Source: WHTI01 sp963756365
Lineage (GTDB): Bacteria > Actinomycetota > CADDZG01 > WHSQ01
Reading direction: 5' to 3'
Length of the DNA stretch: 64,000 nt
Assembly (NCBI GenBank): GCA_963756365.1
Contig: CAVWNF010000003.1
Coordinates: forward strand, 1,488,001 to 1,552,000
The notes beneath the pieces are model-generated. The model saw only the letters and a list, made by a program, of their open reading frames with translations. It was not told the origin of the DNA and did no database searches. Position 1 is the stretch's first letter; each line of letters begins with the position of its first letter. Shown piece by piece: positions 63,388 to 64,000 of this stretch. Made by a program: the position numbers and the translations under genes.

Positions 63388-63509
63388 CCCCTTTTACTCC
63401 CGGCGGCATCCATCCCCGGTCGGACACCGACCCCCGATGTCTCGAGGCCATCCTCTTCGGCCCCGTGAGAGTCATATCAAGCCAAGCAGCTATAGGGAAG
63501 GACCTCGCG
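63388..63509 (-). promoter_or_regulatory. Structured leader of the purine permease gene
   Basis: A 122-base gap between the upstream minus-strand gene and the permease start. Read on the minus strand it contains a perfect hairpin GGTCGG-TGT-CCGACC (63418-63432) and a GGCC-rich inverted region about 20-45 bases before it, with the ribosome site right after. It might be a regulatory RNA. I could not match it to the guanine, glycine, ykkC or other riboswitch consensus I know. Confidence 0.3.
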
Positions 63510-64000
63510 CTAACGCATGTAGCGACCCGTGGCGACGCCCTTCCCCTCGGGCTCGCCGGAACCGCCCAGGAAGCCGCCCTTAGCTCGGATCCGGATCCTC
63601 TTAGAGCCCGACACGACCCGATCGAGGCAGAACGGAATCCTCGGCCGAGACCCCGTAGCGGCGGCCGGATCTAAGGGTTGCGCTGAGAAGCTCGTTGGTG
63701 GGCCGATCGTTCAAGCTCGCAAGGACATCGTCGAACGACTTCGGCTTGCTCCCCGCCCCACCGCCGGAAGAGGAGTAGTAGCAGCCGTCCGAGTAGCAGA
63801 AGACCCCACCGTTACGAGATGAGCCGACGTACAGATCCGCGTATTCGAGGTCGTGGGGCGTCTTCACGTTCAGCGGCATGATCAGATCCTCCGAGCCATC
63901 CTCCGGCTCGAGCTGGACGAGGAGATGGATCCTCTGGCCGGGGACTACACGGAGACGCCTCTTCTCGGCGAACTCGCCGGTTGCCGACAGCGCTGTAAAC
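63510..64000 (-). CDS. C-terminal part of a probably secreted protein, one frame break (cut by window edge)
   Basis: The reading frame is open to the right edge of the window. RRLRVVPGQRIHLLVQLEP, DLYVGSSRNGGVFCYSDGCY, FDDVLASLNDRPTNELLSAT and then, after a +1 break at 63624, DRVVSGSKRIRIRAKGGFLG and a Gly-rich end TGRYMR. The beta-rich layout recalls the C-terminal part of S55/SpoIVB-type secreted peptidases of actinobacteria, but only weakly. The N-terminal catalytic part, if any, is outside the window. Confidence 0.45.

Noticed and set aside
63388..63509. Guanine/adenine or glycine riboswitch in the permease leader
   Set aside because: Neither the purine-riboswitch core nor the glycine aptamer consensus could be aligned; only simple hairpins are visible, so it is kept as an unassigned leader.
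1..64000. CRISPR arrays, transposases, integrases or phage genes
   Set aside because: No regularly spaced repeats and no mobile-element protein motifs were seen; the purine island lacks flanking repeats or an adjacent integrase, so transfer cannot be argued from this window.

Overview
The window is a high-GC stretch from a member of the Actinomycetota, probably an uncultured, deep-branching one. The evidence is the order rplS - signal peptidase I (two copies) - rnhB - DUF2469 - yraN (DUF2469 is essentially confined to actinobacteria), an actinobacterial-type SerC, a cyclase with an Rv1264-like regulatory domain, a DUF4333 lipoprotein, an F420-type luciferase-like oxidoreductase, many GTG starts with 1-4 base overlaps, and a probable leaderless promoter. 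I see no rRNA, CRISPR array, insertion sequence, prophage or replication origin.

Left part (1-24 kb): the end of an ATP-grasp gene; an MFS exporter behind a short leader ORF and a terminator-like hairpin; the rplS/lepB/rnhB housekeeping block on the minus strand; tRNA-Glu and tRNA-Gln beside gltX, with gatCAB about 10 kb further on, so most of the Glu/Gln tRNA-charging machinery is here; ilvE, serA, serC and an aminotransferase; a phosphatase-superfamily protein whose motif order looks circularly permuted; then acyl-CoA dehydrogenase, HAD, MFS and metallo-hydrolase genes.

Middle part (24-41 kb): mixed single genes. These include a degenerate histidine-kinase-like protein, an SGNH hydrolase, a GMC oxidoreductase, greA, an SDR, a rhodanese-like protein without catalytic Cys, a YgjP-type metalloprotein, a secreted M23-plus-lipase fusion, azlCD, an adenylate cyclase, thioredoxin, an acyltransferase, a PD40 repeat protein and mug. 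A perfect Rex-type operator lies at 33471-33488, next to a possible small RNA.

Right part (41-63.4 kb): a purine/urate catabolic island. Unit 1 (+) is an F420-type LLM oxidoreductase, ygeY, a fused FeS-Mo hydroxylase of the XdhD type, ssnA, ygeW and a plsC paralogue. Unit 2 (-) is hyuA-ygeX. Unit 3 (+) is carbamate kinase, a three-subunit xanthine dehydrogenase (FAD, FeS, Mo), 8-oxoguanine deaminase, adenine deaminase and an HTH regulator. pruA and an NCS2/AzgA purine permease follow. This is the gene set linked in Escherichia coli and gut anaerobes to anaerobic urate breakdown, but no ygfK is present. Units 1 and 3 begin with the same 15-base palindrome (41016-41030 and 51889-51903), about 30 bases before the first start codon.

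Twenty well-supported reading-frame breaks (a twenty-first is suspected) interrupt otherwise intact genes, and every one is a single extra base. Removing them gives normal protein lengths. Seventeen of the twenty fall after 46.9 kb. I read them as insertion-type sequence errors rather than gene decay and annotate these genes as single CDSs.
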